From Actinoallomurus oryzae (GTDB taxonomy: Bacteria; Actinomycetota; Actinomycetes; Streptosporangiales; Streptosporangiaceae), in contig NZ_BAABHF010000050.1 in assembly GCF_039541955.1 (NCBI RefSeq), positions 62,001 to 126,000 of the forward strand: a DNA stretch of 64,000 bases, written 5' to 3'. The notes below the pieces were generated by a model that saw nothing but the letters and a program-made list of their open reading frames with translations, was not told the DNA's origin and did not search any database. The position numbers and the translations under genes are program-made. Positions within the stretch are counted from its first letter, which is position 1, and each line of letters starts with the position of its first letter. This document shows, piece by piece, positions 26,458 to 35,620 of this stretch.

Positions 26458-26718
26458 ATGGCCAGTGTTGCGGAGGTCAAGGGCGCCATCGCCCAGGCCG
26501 GCGAAGAGGCGGAGCAGGCCGTGCAGCTGCTCGTCGAGGCCGGTGGCCGGGCCGAGGCCGCACTGCAGTTCCTGGTGGCCGTGGCGCAGGGCAGCGAGCA
26601 CGACGCGCTGGAGGGTTCCCTGGGGGCGATGGGGCAGGCGGTGGAGAGCATCGGCGAATGCCAGGCGCAGATCGCCGCAGCGGTGGAAGAGGCCAACAAA
26701 TACTCCGACGGGCTTTGA
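26458..26718 (+). CDS. Small helical protein, first gene of the FtsK cassette
   Basis: An 86-residue, cysteine-poor, acidic protein predicted to be almost entirely alpha-helical, with heptad-like Ala/Val/Leu spacing (EEAEQAVQLLVEAGGRAEAA, then AMGQAVESIGECQAQIAAAV). Size and helicity resemble WXG100/Esx-type proteins, but no WxG turn is present: the mid-protein loop is AQGSEHDALEGS. A strong ribosome-binding site, GGAGG, lies 7 bases upstream. The FtsK-like ATPase gene begins 37 bases downstream, so it may be the ATPase's substrate or partner. I do not recognise a named family with certainty. Confidence 0.75.
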   Translation: MASVAEVKGAIAQAGEEAEQAVQLLVEAGGRAEAALQFLVAVAQGSEHDALEGSLGAMGQAVESIGECQAQIAAAVEEANKYSDGL

Positions 26719-26755
26719 GTCGACCGACGCGCGTGCACCGTTCCAGGACCCAAAA

Positions 26756-29293
26756 ATGACATTAAAGCCCGCTGAGCTCCTCGCTGCGGTGCGGCAGGAC
26801 GTCCGGCGAGCACGCGCGACGATCCGCGCGCGCAGGGACGACCTCGACGAGACGATCGCCGGGTCGGAGGCCGCCGTCGAACGCGCCCGCGCGGAGGCCG
26901 AGGCGACGAGCGGCCCGGAGACCGAGACGGTCCTCGAACGCTGGCGGCGGTACGCCGGCGAGGTCGCCCCCGGTGCGGCCTCGGCCCCGTGGACCCGGTG
27001 GCCGTCCGAGCCGGAGCCGAGCGACGACGGACCCTGTCTCTACCGCGTCGGGTCGATCGACGGGCGGATCCCCGCGCTCGTGCCGCTGCTGGACGCCGGC
27101 CACCTGCGCGTCGCCGGCGACGACCTGGCCACCGCCGACGCGATCGTCGACTCCCTGCTGGTCCGCATCGTCGCGACGACGCGGCCGGGCACGGTGCGGA
27201 TCAGCCTGTACGACCCGCGTCGGCTGGGCGCCGGCCTCGGCGGCTTCCACGCGCTGTCCCGGCCCGGCCTGCTCACGGTGTACGGCGTCGAGGAGCTGAA
27301 GGACCTCCTGGGGTCGCTCGACCGCGACATCCGGCGGATCCAGCGCGACGTCCTGGGCGGCGGGCACGCCTCGCTCGCCGAGCTCGCCGCCGCCCAGAAC
27401 GGACGGCGGCCGGAGCCCTGGCGGGTGGTGATCGTGCAGGCCCCGGTGCGCGGCCTGCGCGACGACGAGATCGCCCACCTGGAGAGCGTGATGCACGCCG
27501 GTGCCGCCTGCGGCATCCACGTGATCTGCCGCGACGTCGCGCTGGAGCACGCACCCGGCCTGGAGACGATCGAGGTCGGCGCGGACGGCACGGTGCGGAC
27601 GTCGATGACCGGCGACCTGGACGTCGCCGCCGAGCCGCCGCCGCCCGAGCTCGTCCGCGCGGTCTGCGAGCGCGCCGCCCGGTGGGTCGGCATCGAGCGC
27701 GACCCGCCGCGCTTCGCCGAGCTGCTGCCGCCACGGGTGTGGGAGGAGTCGTCGGCGCCGGGCGTCCGCGCGCCGATCGGCGAGGACGTCGACCGGTACG
27801 AGGCGGTCGAGGTGCTGCTCGGCGACGACCCGGTGCACGCGCTGGTCGGCGGGCCGCCGGGCTCGGGCAAGACCAACTTCCTGTACGCCCTGATCGGCTC
27901 GCTGGCCGCCCGCTACAGCCCGGACGAGCTGGAGTTCTACCTGCTCGACTTCAAGGAGGGCGTGTCGTTCGCGCGGCTGGCCAGCGGGCGCACCGACAAG
28001 ACGTGGCTGCCGCACGCCCGGCTCATCGGCGTCAATATCAACCAGGACCGCGAGTTCGGCCTGGCGCTGCTGCGCTTCCTCGGCCACGAGCTCGAACGCC
28101 GCGGCGCCGCCGCACGCGAGCACGAGGTCACCAAGATCGAGGAGCTGCGCGCCGCCGACCCCGACGGCCACTGGCCGCGCATCGTCGCGGTGATCGACGA
28201 GTTCCAGGTGCTGATCCAGCAGTCCGGCCGGCTCACCGACGAGTCGCTGTACCTCCTCAACGACCTCGCCCGCCGCGGCCGGTCGCAGGGCATCCACCTG
28301 GTCCTCGCCAGCCAGAACGTCGGCGGCGTGCAGGCCCTCTGGGGACGCGGCGCGATCCTCGACCAGTTCACGCTGCGCGTCGCGTTGCCCAAGGCGCGGC
28401 GCATCCTGGCCGATGACAACCTCGCCGCCCAGCAGGTCGCGCGGTTCTGCGCCGTGGTCAACGCCGAGTCGGGGGCGCGGCAGGCCAACCGCGTGGCCCG
28501 GCTGCCCGACGCCGGGGCGCCCGGCACCTTCGACAAGCTCCAGCGCGAGCTGTGGCAGCAGCGGCCCGAGCAGCTCGCGCCGCCGCGCATCTTCGACGGC
28601 GCCCACGTGCCCGAGCTGATGAGCGTGCCGGTCCGGCCGCCGGGCGAGGGCGTCGTGGGCCAGCTGATCGACCTGGCCGGCAGCGCCGCCACCGTGCGCT
28701 TCGACCGCAACCCGGGCCGCAACCTCGCGGTGATCGGCACCCGCGCCGACGAGGCGTACGACGTGCTGTCCTCGGCGGTGATCTCCCTGGCCCGCGGGCA
28801 CGCGCCCGGGTCGGCGGAGTTCGCCCTGTTCGAGGGCGAGGCGGACCCCCGCGTCGCGCGGCTGGCACGCTGGCTCGCCGACGAGGGGCACCGGGTGGAG
28901 GTCGTGACCGAGCTGCCCGAGCCGGGCGACCGGCCGGTGCCGGTGTACTTCGCGCTGTTCGCGGTGGATGCCGCGACCGCGCGCTCGGCGCCGCTGCGCG
29001 CCGCGGTGCGGCGGCTGGCCGAGCACGGGCCCGACGGCCAGATGCACGTGCTCGGCTGGTGGCGCACGGTCGACCGGCTGCGCTCCGACGTCGTGGAGCG
29101 CACCGGCCCGGTGCGCACGGTCGATGCGTGGGTCGCCCTGGACGTACGCGACAGCGAGCTGACACCGCTGCCGGGCGGGCAGTTGCAGAGCTGGACTCCG
29201 CGGAAGCGGCGTGCGCTCTTCTACGACCAGCGCACCGGCAGCGCGCCACAGCCGATCATCCCGTTCACCGTACTGAGCGACCAGGGTGAGTGA
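26756..29293 (+). CDS. Three-module FtsK/SpoIIIE-type ATPase with a single intact P-loop
   Basis: Length is 845 aa, with no transmembrane helix. Residues 1-75 form an Arg/Glu-rich coiled coil. Module 1 (about 95-290) keeps the RecA-like strand pattern but has HLRVAGDDLATADAI where a P-loop should be and WRVVIVQAP for Walker B, so it is degenerate. Module 2 is intact: GGPPGSGKTNFLYAL with Lys372, FYLLDFKEGVSFA, Walker B VAVIDEFQ (Asp481/Glu482) and LVLASQN. Module 3 (about 655-830) again lacks a P-loop (NLAVIGTRADEAYDV). In EccC the first module is the active one, so the order here is unusual. ATG 26756 lies 37 bases after the small helical gene. Confidence 0.85.
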   Translation: MTLKPAELLAAVRQDVRRARATIRARRDDLDETIAGSEAAVERARAEAEATSGPETETVLERWRRYAGEVAPGAASAPWTRWPSEPEPSDDGPCLYRVGSIDGRIPALVPLLDAGHLRVAGDDLATADAIVDSLLVRIVATTRPGTVRISLYDPRRLGAGLGGFHALSRPGLLTVYGVEELKDLLGSLDRDIRRIQRDVLGGGHASLAELAAAQNGRRPEPWRVVIVQAPVRGLRDDEIAHLESVMHAGAACGIHVICRDVALEHAPGLETIEVGADGTVRTSMTGDLDVAAEPPPPELVRAVCERAARWVGIERDPPRFAELLPPRVWEESSAPGVRAPIGEDVDRYEAVEVLLGDDPVHALVGGPPGSGKTNFLYALIGSLAARYSPDELEFYLLDFKEGVSFARLASGRTDKTWLPHARLIGVNINQDREFGLALLRFLGHELERRGAAAREHEVTKIEELRAADPDGHWPRIVAVIDEFQVLIQQSGRLTDESLYLLNDLARRGRSQGIHLVLASQNVGGVQALWGRGAILDQFTLRVALPKARRILADDNLAAQQVARFCAVVNAESGARQANRVARLPDAGAPGTFDKLQRELWQQRPEQLAPPRIFDGAHVPELMSVPVRPPGEGVVGQLIDLAGSAATVRFDRNPGRNLAVIGTRADEAYDVLSSAVISLARGHAPGSAEFALFEGEADPRVARLARWLADEGHRVEVVTELPEPGDRPVPVYFALFAVDAATARSAPLRAAVRRLAEHGPDGQMHVLGWWRTVDRLRSDVVERTGPVRTVDAWVALDVRDSELTPLPGGQLQSWTPRKRRALFYDQRTGSAPQPIIPFTVLSDQGE

Positions 29294-29373
29294 CGCGATG
29301 ACGCACGAGCGAGCGGCGTGGGCGGCCGAGGGACGAGGTGGCCCGCGGAGTGAGTGAGGAGCGCGAGCGATCC

Positions 29374-30021
29374 ATGAGCACGCACCAGGTGGTCGACCCG
29401 CTGGCGGCGCGGCGGGCGTACAAGGAGCTGGCGGCCGAGGCGGGCCGGCTGCTGCACGCCGCCGACGACGCCCGGCGGCGGCTGGCCGAGGCCGAGGAGC
29501 GGCGCACCGCGACGTACGCCTCGGTCGAGCAGGAGTGGGCGCATCTCGACGGTCTCGAGGAGCGCGCGGCCGGCATCTGGCGGGAGCTGACCACGCGGTT
29601 CGGCCCGCACGTGACCGGGCCGCTGCCCGAGCCGGCCGACCGGATCGCACGCGGGCCCGACGCCGAAGTGCTGCTGAACGACGCGCGCCGGCGGGTGCGC
29701 GAGCCGGTCGACCACCCCCTCGCCGGCCGCTACGCCCGGATGGGCGTGCTCGGGTTCGCCGTCGCGGTGATCCTGACGCTGGTCGGGCTCGAGGTGAGCA
29801 TGGCCCTGCACGGCGCGGGCCGGGTGCGGTGGTTCGCCGCCGGACTGCCGGCGCTGCTCGCGCCCTGGCTGGGCCACCTCGCGGCGAACGGCTGGATCCG
29901 CTACCGCACGTCGCACGAGGAGCAGGAGTACGCGGTGGACACCGCGATCGCGGGGGCGATCGGCGGCGGGACGGTGTGGCTGTTCGCCCTGACGTTCATC
30001 ATCATCCGCGTCGCCACCTGA
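29374..30021 (+). CDS. Coiled-coil membrane protein of the FtsK cassette
   Basis: Length is 215 aa. An N-terminal Ala/Glu/Arg-rich coiled coil (about residues 8-75) is followed by a cytoplasmic linker and two clear transmembrane helices (about 128-150 and 155-175). A final C-terminal hydrophobic segment (about 185-213) completes it. I do not recognise a family. Following the ATPase by 80 bases in the same direction, it is the likely membrane anchor for the soluble FtsK-type ATPase, perhaps through coiled-coil pairing. ATG 29374 has GAGGAG 12 bases upstream. Confidence 0.72.
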   Translation: MSTHQVVDPLAARRAYKELAAEAGRLLHAADDARRRLAEAEERRTATYASVEQEWAHLDGLEERAAGIWRELTTRFGPHVTGPLPEPADRIARGPDAEVLLNDARRRVREPVDHPLAGRYARMGVLGFAVAVILTLVGLEVSMALHGAGRVRWFAAGLPALLAPWLGHLAANGWIRYRTSHEEQEYAVDTAIAGAIGGGTVWLFALTFIIIRVAT

Positions 30022-30081
30022 GCGACCCTTTCATTGTGTTCACGGCACGCCGCCCAGGCGATTTCTGTCAAGATATCCGCC

Positions 30082-30591
30082 ATGGGTCTTCCGAAGAATT
30101 CGTTGACCGAGGATGAAAGGATCATCCTCGAATTTCATCCTCACTGGTCGACGCTCGTTTCGACGATCTTCTGGGCGATCGTCACGGTCGTCGTGGCGGG
30201 GGTGATCATTTTCTTCATCCCGGACGGGGACTCTCAGACGCTCATCCGTCTGATCGTCGCGGCCGTCGGCGTCGTGGCGATCATCGTGGTCGGCTTTCTG
30301 CCCTTCCTGCGCTGGGTCACGACCAGCTACACGCTGACGAACCGCCGGTTCGTGATGCGCCACGGCATCCTGTCCCGCTCCGGCCGCGACATCCCGCTGA
30401 CCCGCGTGAACGACGTGTCCTTCTCGCACAGCCTGATCGAGCGGATCTTCGGCACCGGCACGCTCGTGGTCGAGTCCGGCGGTGAGAACGGCCAGCTCGT
30501 CCTCAAGAAGATCCCGCGGGTCGAGTACGCCCAGAACCAGCTGTACCGCCTCGTCGAGGAGCTGACGGACGGCGACGGCATCCGCCCGTGA
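30082..30591 (+). CDS. Bacterial PH-domain membrane protein
   Basis: Length is 169 aa. Two transmembrane helices lie at about residues 25-50 and 55-80. A bPH2/YdbS-like pleckstrin-homology domain follows (YTLTNRRFVMRHGILSRSGR and IPLTRVNDVSFSHSLIERIFG), the hallmark strand pair of the family. ATG 30082 fits the family start (LTEDERIILEFHPHW). Function in membrane stress or trafficking is only inferred for the family. Confidence 0.88.
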   Translation: MGLPKNSLTEDERIILEFHPHWSTLVSTIFWAIVTVVVAGVIIFFIPDGDSQTLIRLIVAAVGVVAIIVVGFLPFLRWVTTSYTLTNRRFVMRHGILSRSGRDIPLTRVNDVSFSHSLIERIFGTGTLVVESGGENGQLVLKKIPRVEYAQNQLYRLVEELTDGDGIRP

Positions 30592-30607
30592 CCGTGGTCA
30601 CGAGGCG

Positions 30608-31579
30608 ATGAGCGAACTGCCGGGGCCGCGTCGGCTTGAGGAGCTGCTCCTCGGTGGTGAGCTGCGCTACACCAGGCTGGAGGCGATCCAGGCCGCCGGG
30701 GTGTCGGAGGAGTTCGCCCGGCGGCTCTGGCGTGCCCTGGGGTTCCCGCACGTCCCCGACGGCGTGGTCGCCTTCACCGAGGGCGACGTGGCCGCGCTCG
30801 CCGGGGTCGCCGGGCTGCGGGCCAGTGGCATGCTCGACGAGGAGATCACGCTCCGCATGTCCCGCGCCGTCGGGCAGACGATGGCGCGGCTCGCGAAATG
30901 GCAGGTCGACATCCTCGTCGAGACGATGACCGACCCGCTCGAACCACCGGACCCCGAGACCCTGCGGGTGATCACGGCCAACGCCGAGAGCCGCCTGGCC
31001 GATCTCGAACCCCTGATCACGCATGCCTGGCGCCGGCAGCTCGCCGCCGCCGGCGCACGGCTGCTCGCCGCGCAGGACACCGAGGAGCTCCAGACGCGGG
31101 CGGCCGTCGGTTTCGCCGACCTGGTCGCGTTCACCCGTACGAGCCGCGACCTGGACGAACGCGAGCTGGCCCGGCTCGTGGAGCGGTTCGAGGAGACGGC
31201 CTCGGACGTCGTCGCCGAGCACGGCGGGCGGCTCGTGAAGACCCTCGGCGACGAAGTGCTGTTCAGCGCCGACACCGCACGGACCGGTGCCGAGATCGGC
31301 CTGGCCGTCGCGGAGGCGGTACGCGAGGACGAGGGCATCCCCGACGTGCGGGTCGGCATGGCGTACGGCCCGGTGCTGCCGCTGCGCGGCGACGTGTTCG
31401 GCACCACGGTGAACCTCGCCAGCCGGCTCACCGCGATGGCCCGCCCGGGCACGGCTCTGGTCGACGCGGGCATGGCCGGAGAGCTGCGCGAGGACGACGC
31501 GTACGACCTGACGCGCATCACCCGCCGCCGCGCCCACGGCCTCGGCATGGTCCAGCCGTACGTCCTCCGGCGCCGATAG
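30608..31579 (+). CDS. Class III adenylate cyclase with N-terminal regulatory domain
   Basis: A cytosolic cyclase of 323 aa resembling mycobacterial Rv1264. The N-terminal 150 residues form a helical regulatory domain containing a MerR-like segment. The C-terminal catalytic domain has FADLVAFT (first metal Asp, about residue 170), LVKTLGDEVLFS (substrate Lys and second metal Asp) and FGTTVNLASRL (transition-state Asn and Arg). All key residues are present, so cAMP synthesis from ATP is expected. In Rv1264 the equivalent N-terminal domain gives pH-dependent autoinhibition. That property cannot be assumed here. Confidence 0.9.
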   Translation: MSELPGPRRLEELLLGGELRYTRLEAIQAAGVSEEFARRLWRALGFPHVPDGVVAFTEGDVAALAGVAGLRASGMLDEEITLRMSRAVGQTMARLAKWQVDILVETMTDPLEPPDPETLRVITANAESRLADLEPLITHAWRRQLAAAGARLLAAQDTEELQTRAAVGFADLVAFTRTSRDLDERELARLVERFEETASDVVAEHGGRLVKTLGDEVLFSADTARTGAEIGLAVAEAVREDEGIPDVRVGMAYGPVLPLRGDVFGTTVNLASRLTAMARPGTALVDAGMAGELREDDAYDLTRITRRRAHGLGMVQPYVLRRR

Positions 31580-31679
31580 ATCCGGATCGGCCGGGAACGC
31601 GGCCACGGCCGCGCGCGTCGGTAGTCATGATCCAATACTTGATCCGCCCGTCACGCCGACATCTGTGGAGGCTTCTCGT

Positions 31680-33173
31680 ATGACCGACGCCCAGTACCCG
31701 CCCGCCGCGGTCGAACTGCGTGCGCGCGCCCTGGCCGCGCAGCGCGAAAGCCGGTGGGCGGAGGCCGAGGCGCTGTTCCGTCAGGCTTTCGAGGCCGGGC
31801 ACCCCGTCGCCGCGTACGAACTCGGTCTCGGCCTGCTCGACCATGGCGACCGCGACGGGGCGAACGCATGGTACCGGCGCGCCGCCGAACAGGGCGTGCC
31901 CGCCGCCGCCTTCGAGATCGGCTACGAGGAGCAGCGCCAGGGCGACCTGGGCGAGGCCGAGCGGCTGTACCGGCAGGCCGCCGACGGAGGTCACCGCAGC
32001 GGGATCCTCAACCTGGGGGTGCTCCTGGAGAACCGGGGCGACCTGTCCGAGGCCATGGACCTCTACCGCCGTGCCTGGGACCTCGGCGAGCACAGGGCCG
32101 CGTTCAACATCGGCAAGATCCACGATGACGACGGCAAGGGCGATCTCGCGCTGGCCGCCGAGTGGTACGAGCGTGCGGCCGAGCGGGGCAACGCGGGCGC
32201 CGCGTACAACCTCGGGCACGTCCGGCGCGACCAGGGTGACGAAGCCGCGATGGTGAAGGCCTGGCAGCGGGCCGCGGAGCTCAAGCATCCCAAGGCCGCC
32301 TACAGCCTCGGGCTGATATTCAGGGAGAAGGGCGACAAGGAATCGGCCGTCGTGTGGCTGCGCCGGGCGGTGGAGGACTTCGCGCACAGGGCGGCGGCCG
32401 GGAAGCTCGCTGACATCTACGAAAGGGACGGCGACCGGGACCGGGCCCGGTTCTGGCGGGATGTCCCGTACGGGCTCGGCGCCTACAGCCCGGAGTTCGA
32501 GGCGTTCGCGAGCGAGGGCGCGGTCGCGGCGATCCACCGGCAGGACGTGCTGGGCGAGGCCCTGGGCGACGGCGACGTCAGCTTCGACGTCGACGAGCGG
32601 ACGCTGACCACGGGGGGCCGCACCTACCACGGTGTCACGCTGCTCGGCAGCTTCTCGCACCTGGACCGGTCGTGGCTGTGGGCGTGGGCCAACGATCACT
32701 ACCAGGACGACCACCCGGCCGTGGAGCCGCTGCGCGCCGTCCGCGAGTACGGCCGGGACCACGACATCGCCGAGTTCACGGTCGGGCGCCTCGACCTTTC
32801 CGGGTTTCCGAATCCGCACCAGGCCGGGACCACGGTGGCGATCGCCGCGGGGGCGCTGCTGGGCGGCAACGGCGTGCACAGCTGCGGGATCAACGATGGG
32901 CAGGGCTCGGCGTACTTCCATCTCGACGATCCGGAGCTGCCCGTCGCCGCCTACGATCCGCTCGCCGCCCCGCGTCTGGTGACGAGGGCCGTCGAGGTCT
33001 TCCCGTCCGATCCCCGCCGGGTCGTCCGGGGTCTCGTCGCCCACTACGGCTCGCGGATCGCGGAGGGCCCGAACGTGATCCAGGGGCACTTCCCGGACGG
33101 TCACACCCTCACGGTCGGGTTCTCCTCCGACGGGCTCGTCAGCGGCATCACCTCAAAGCACGACCCGTCCTAG
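31680..33173 (+). CDS. Sel1/TPR-repeat protein with C-terminal DUF6882-like domain (paralogue 1)
   Basis: Length is 497 aa. Residues 1-255 are about seven Sel1-like helical repeats of about 36 residues (AAYELGLGLLDHGDRDGANA, AAYNLGHVRRDQGDEAAMVK). The C-terminal ~230 residues form a distinct domain with FDVDERTLTTGGRTYHGVTL, SWLWAWAN and a closing HTLTVGFSSDGL. The WLWAWAN block recalls the domain I remember as DUF6882, a tentative name. GGAGG (31667-31671) fixes ATG 31680. No signal peptide or membrane helix is seen. Its neighbour is a close paralogue, so the pair arose by tandem duplication. Function unknown, perhaps a scaffold. Confidence 0.8.
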   Translation: MTDAQYPPAAVELRARALAAQRESRWAEAEALFRQAFEAGHPVAAYELGLGLLDHGDRDGANAWYRRAAEQGVPAAAFEIGYEEQRQGDLGEAERLYRQAADGGHRSGILNLGVLLENRGDLSEAMDLYRRAWDLGEHRAAFNIGKIHDDDGKGDLALAAEWYERAAERGNAGAAYNLGHVRRDQGDEAAMVKAWQRAAELKHPKAAYSLGLIFREKGDKESAVVWLRRAVEDFAHRAAAGKLADIYERDGDRDRARFWRDVPYGLGAYSPEFEAFASEGAVAAIHRQDVLGEALGDGDVSFDVDERTLTTGGRTYHGVTLLGSFSHLDRSWLWAWANDHYQDDHPAVEPLRAVREYGRDHDIAEFTVGRLDLSGFPNPHQAGTTVAIAAGALLGGNGVHSCGINDGQGSAYFHLDDPELPVAAYDPLAAPRLVTRAVEVFPSDPRRVVRGLVAHYGSRIAEGPNVIQGHFPDGHTLTVGFSSDGLVSGITSKHDPS

Positions 33174-33226
33174 CACCTGCGATCCGTCCACACGCCAGTC
33201 GATGACCGTTCATGGAGATTTCCCTC

Positions 33227-34711
33227 ATGACCGATGACCAGTACCCGCCCGCGGCGGTCGGACTCCGTGAGCGTGCGCGAGAGGCCGAGCGTGAGGGCCG
33301 GTGGGCGGAGGCCGAAGAGTTGTTCCGGCAGGCGGTCGAGGCCGGAGACCCCGTCGCCGCGTACCACTTCGGCAACGGCCTGGCCGACCGCGGTGACGAC
33401 GCCGGGGCGGAGACCTGGTACCGGCGTGCCGCCGAGCAGGGCGTGGCCGCCGCCGCCTTCGAGATGGGTTACCTGGAGGAGAGCCGGGGCGACCAGGACG
33501 AGGCCGAGCGATGGTACCGGCGGGCCGCCGACGGCGGTGACCGAAGCGGAACCCTCAACCTCGCGGCGCTCCTGGAGAACCGTGGGGACCTGCCCGCCGC
33601 CATGGATCTCTTCCGCCGTGCCTGGGAGCTGGGCTCCGACAAGGCCGCGTTCAACCTCGGCAGGCTCTACGACGACGGCGGCGAGGGCGATCTCGCTACG
33701 GCCGCGGAGTGGTACGAGCGCGCCGCCGACCGGGGCAATGCGGGCGCCGCCTACAACCTCGGGCACGTCCGGCGGGATCTGGGCGACACGGAGGCGCAGG
33801 TGGCGGCATGGCGGCGGGCCGCGGACCTCGGCGAGCCCAAGGCCGCCTACAGCCTCGCGGTCGAGTTCAGGCGTCAGGGCGACCAGGAGTCGGCCGCCAC
33901 GTGGCTGCGGCGGGCGGTGGAGGAGTTCGGCGACGCGACCGCCGCCGGCGTGCTCGCCGAGTCGTACGAAGGGCGCGGTGACCGGGACCTGGCCGTGTTC
34001 TGGCGGAATGCCCTGTACGGGCTCGGCACCTACAGTCCGCGGTTCGAGGCGTTCGCGAGCCAGGGCTCGGTCGCGGCGATCCACCAGCAGGACCTGCTGG
34101 GCGAGGCCCTGGGCGACGGCTACGTCAGCTTCGACGTCGATGAGCGGACGCTGACCACCGGGGGTCGCACCTACCACGGCGTCACGCTGCTCGGCAGCTT
34201 CTCGGACCTGGACCGGACCTGGCTGTGGGCGTGGGCCAACCAGCACTACGGCGACGACCATCCCGCCGTCGGGCCGCTGCGGGCCATCCGCGAGTACGGC
34301 CGCGACCACGACCTCCCCGAACTCACGATCGGATGCCTGAACCTGTCCGGCTTCCCGCAACCACACCAGGCCGCGACCACGATGGCCATCGCCGCGGGCG
34401 CGCTGCTCGGCGGCAACGGTGTCCACAGCGTCCGGATCAACGACGGCAGGGGCTCGGTGTACTTCCACCTCGACGATCCGGAGCTGCCCGTCGCCGCCTA
34501 CGACCCGATCAAGGCCGCGGGCCTGGTGATGAGGGCCGTCGAGGTCTTCCCGTCCGACCATCGCCGGGTCGTCCGGGGCCTCATCGCCCACTACGGCGGG
34601 ATGATCGCCGAGGCTCCGGACGTGATCCAGGGGCGTTTTCCGGAGGGCCACACCCTCACGGTCGGCTTCACCTCCGACGGGCTCGTGAAGGCCATCACGT
34701 CCGAACGCTAG
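33227..34711 (+). CDS. Sel1/TPR-repeat protein with C-terminal DUF6882-like domain (paralogue 2)
   Basis: Length is 494 aa, co-linear with the preceding gene along its whole length: the same opening (MTDDQYPPAAVGLRERA), the same seven Sel1-like repeats, and the same C-terminal domain (TWLWAWANQHYGDDHPAVGP). The C-terminal domains are much closer to each other than the central repeats are. That suggests either selection on the domain or gene conversion. GGAG at 33213-33216 supports ATG 33227. It lies 53 bases after paralogue 1, so the two are probably one operon. Function unknown. Confidence 0.8.
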   Translation: MTDDQYPPAAVGLRERAREAEREGRWAEAEELFRQAVEAGDPVAAYHFGNGLADRGDDAGAETWYRRAAEQGVAAAAFEMGYLEESRGDQDEAERWYRRAADGGDRSGTLNLAALLENRGDLPAAMDLFRRAWELGSDKAAFNLGRLYDDGGEGDLATAAEWYERAADRGNAGAAYNLGHVRRDLGDTEAQVAAWRRAADLGEPKAAYSLAVEFRRQGDQESAATWLRRAVEEFGDATAAGVLAESYEGRGDRDLAVFWRNALYGLGTYSPRFEAFASQGSVAAIHQQDLLGEALGDGYVSFDVDERTLTTGGRTYHGVTLLGSFSDLDRTWLWAWANQHYGDDHPAVGPLRAIREYGRDHDLPELTIGCLNLSGFPQPHQAATTMAIAAGALLGGNGVHSVRINDGRGSVYFHLDDPELPVAAYDPIKAAGLVMRAVEVFPSDHRRVVRGLIAHYGGMIAEAPDVIQGRFPEGHTLTVGFTSDGLVKAITSER

Positions 34712-34718
34712 CCCCGCG

Positions 34719-35603
34719 TCAGGCGCAGGCGGCGTAGAGGACGTCGCGGAGGCCGGGCACGTCCTCCTGGTCGCCGCGCCAGACGAGACGCAGGCTCAGC
34801 GCGGGGGCCGGCAGGTCGAGCCGGGTGAGGGTGCCGGCGTCGCGGGCGGACGCCACCGCGAACTCCGGAAGCAGCGCGACGCCGAGGCCCTGCTCGGCCC
34901 AGGCGCGCATCACCGGGACACCGCCGGTCCAGACGCGCTCCGGGCCGGGACCCACGACCCGGTCCGCGGCCATGAGGAACGAACAGTTCGGGGCGTTGAC
35001 GAGCAGGCGTTCCTCCGCCAGGTCGGCCGGGGTCAGGCCGGCGCGCCCGGCCAGCGGGTGGCGCGGGGCCGCGACGAGGGTGAGCGGCACCTCGTCCACG
35101 TCGAGGAAGGTCAGCGGCTCCGGCGGGGTGGGGAAGCCCAGGTCGCCGAGGGCCTCACCGGTGTCCAGGACCAGGGCCGCCTCCAGCCGCCCCGCGATGA
35201 CGTCCGCCAGCAGGTCGGCGCGGCTCACGCTGGGGCGTACCTCGACCTCGACGCCGGGGCGGCGCTCGGCGAGCCGGGCCAGCACGCGGGGCACGTACGT
35301 GGCGGCGATGGTCTCCAGCGCGCCGAGCCGTACCTGCCGGGACCGCCCGGCCACCTCGGCGCGCGCCTGTTCGGCCTGGGCGAGGAGGCGGCGGGCCCAG
35401 ACCAGCAGCCGCTCGCCCGCCCCGGTCGGCCGCATCCCCGTCGGGGTCCGCTCGAACAGCGGCACCCCGAGCGACCGCTCCAGGGCGCGGATCTGCGCGG
35501 ACACGCTGGAGGGCGCGCGGTCGAGCGCGACGGCGGCGTCGGTCACGGTCCGGTGGCGTACGACGGCCTCGAAGATCCGTAGCTGGTGGAACTCCATGGC
35601 CAT
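34719..35603 (-). CDS. LysR-family transcriptional regulator
   Basis: The N-terminal winged HTH reads LRIFEAVVRHRTVTDAAVAL, then APSSVSAQIRALERSLGVPL. A periplasmic-binding-like effector domain occupies about residues 90-290. Length is 294 aa. The start is ATG 35603, and ATG 35597 is two codons inside. It is divergent from an MFS exporter, with a LysR-type palindrome between them, so it probably controls that transporter and itself. Confidence 0.9.
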   Translation of the reverse strand: MAMEFHQLRIFEAVVRHRTVTDAAVALDRAPSSVSAQIRALERSLGVPLFERTPTGMRPTGAGERLLVWARRLLAQAEQARAEVAGRSRQVRLGALETIAATYVPRVLARLAERRPGVEVEVRPSVSRADLLADVIAGRLEAALVLDTGEALGDLGFPTPPEPLTFLDVDEVPLTLVAAPRHPLAGRAGLTPADLAEERLLVNAPNCSFLMAADRVVGPGPERVWTGGVPVMRAWAEQGLGVALLPEFAVASARDAGTLTRLDLPAPALSLRLVWRGDQEDVPGLRDVLYAACA

Positions 35604-35620
35604 CGCAACCCCGCCGTGGC

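Noticed and set aside
29294..29373. GAGCGAGCG-type GC-rich stretch resembling the dispersed repeat
   Set aside because: It shares only short GAGCGA strings and lacks the CCTCC/GGAGG hairpin, so it is not counted as a copy.
26762..29650. 962-codon minus-strand open frame over the FtsK cassette
   Set aside because: Shadow of the ATPase gene, with no recognisable motif or start signal.
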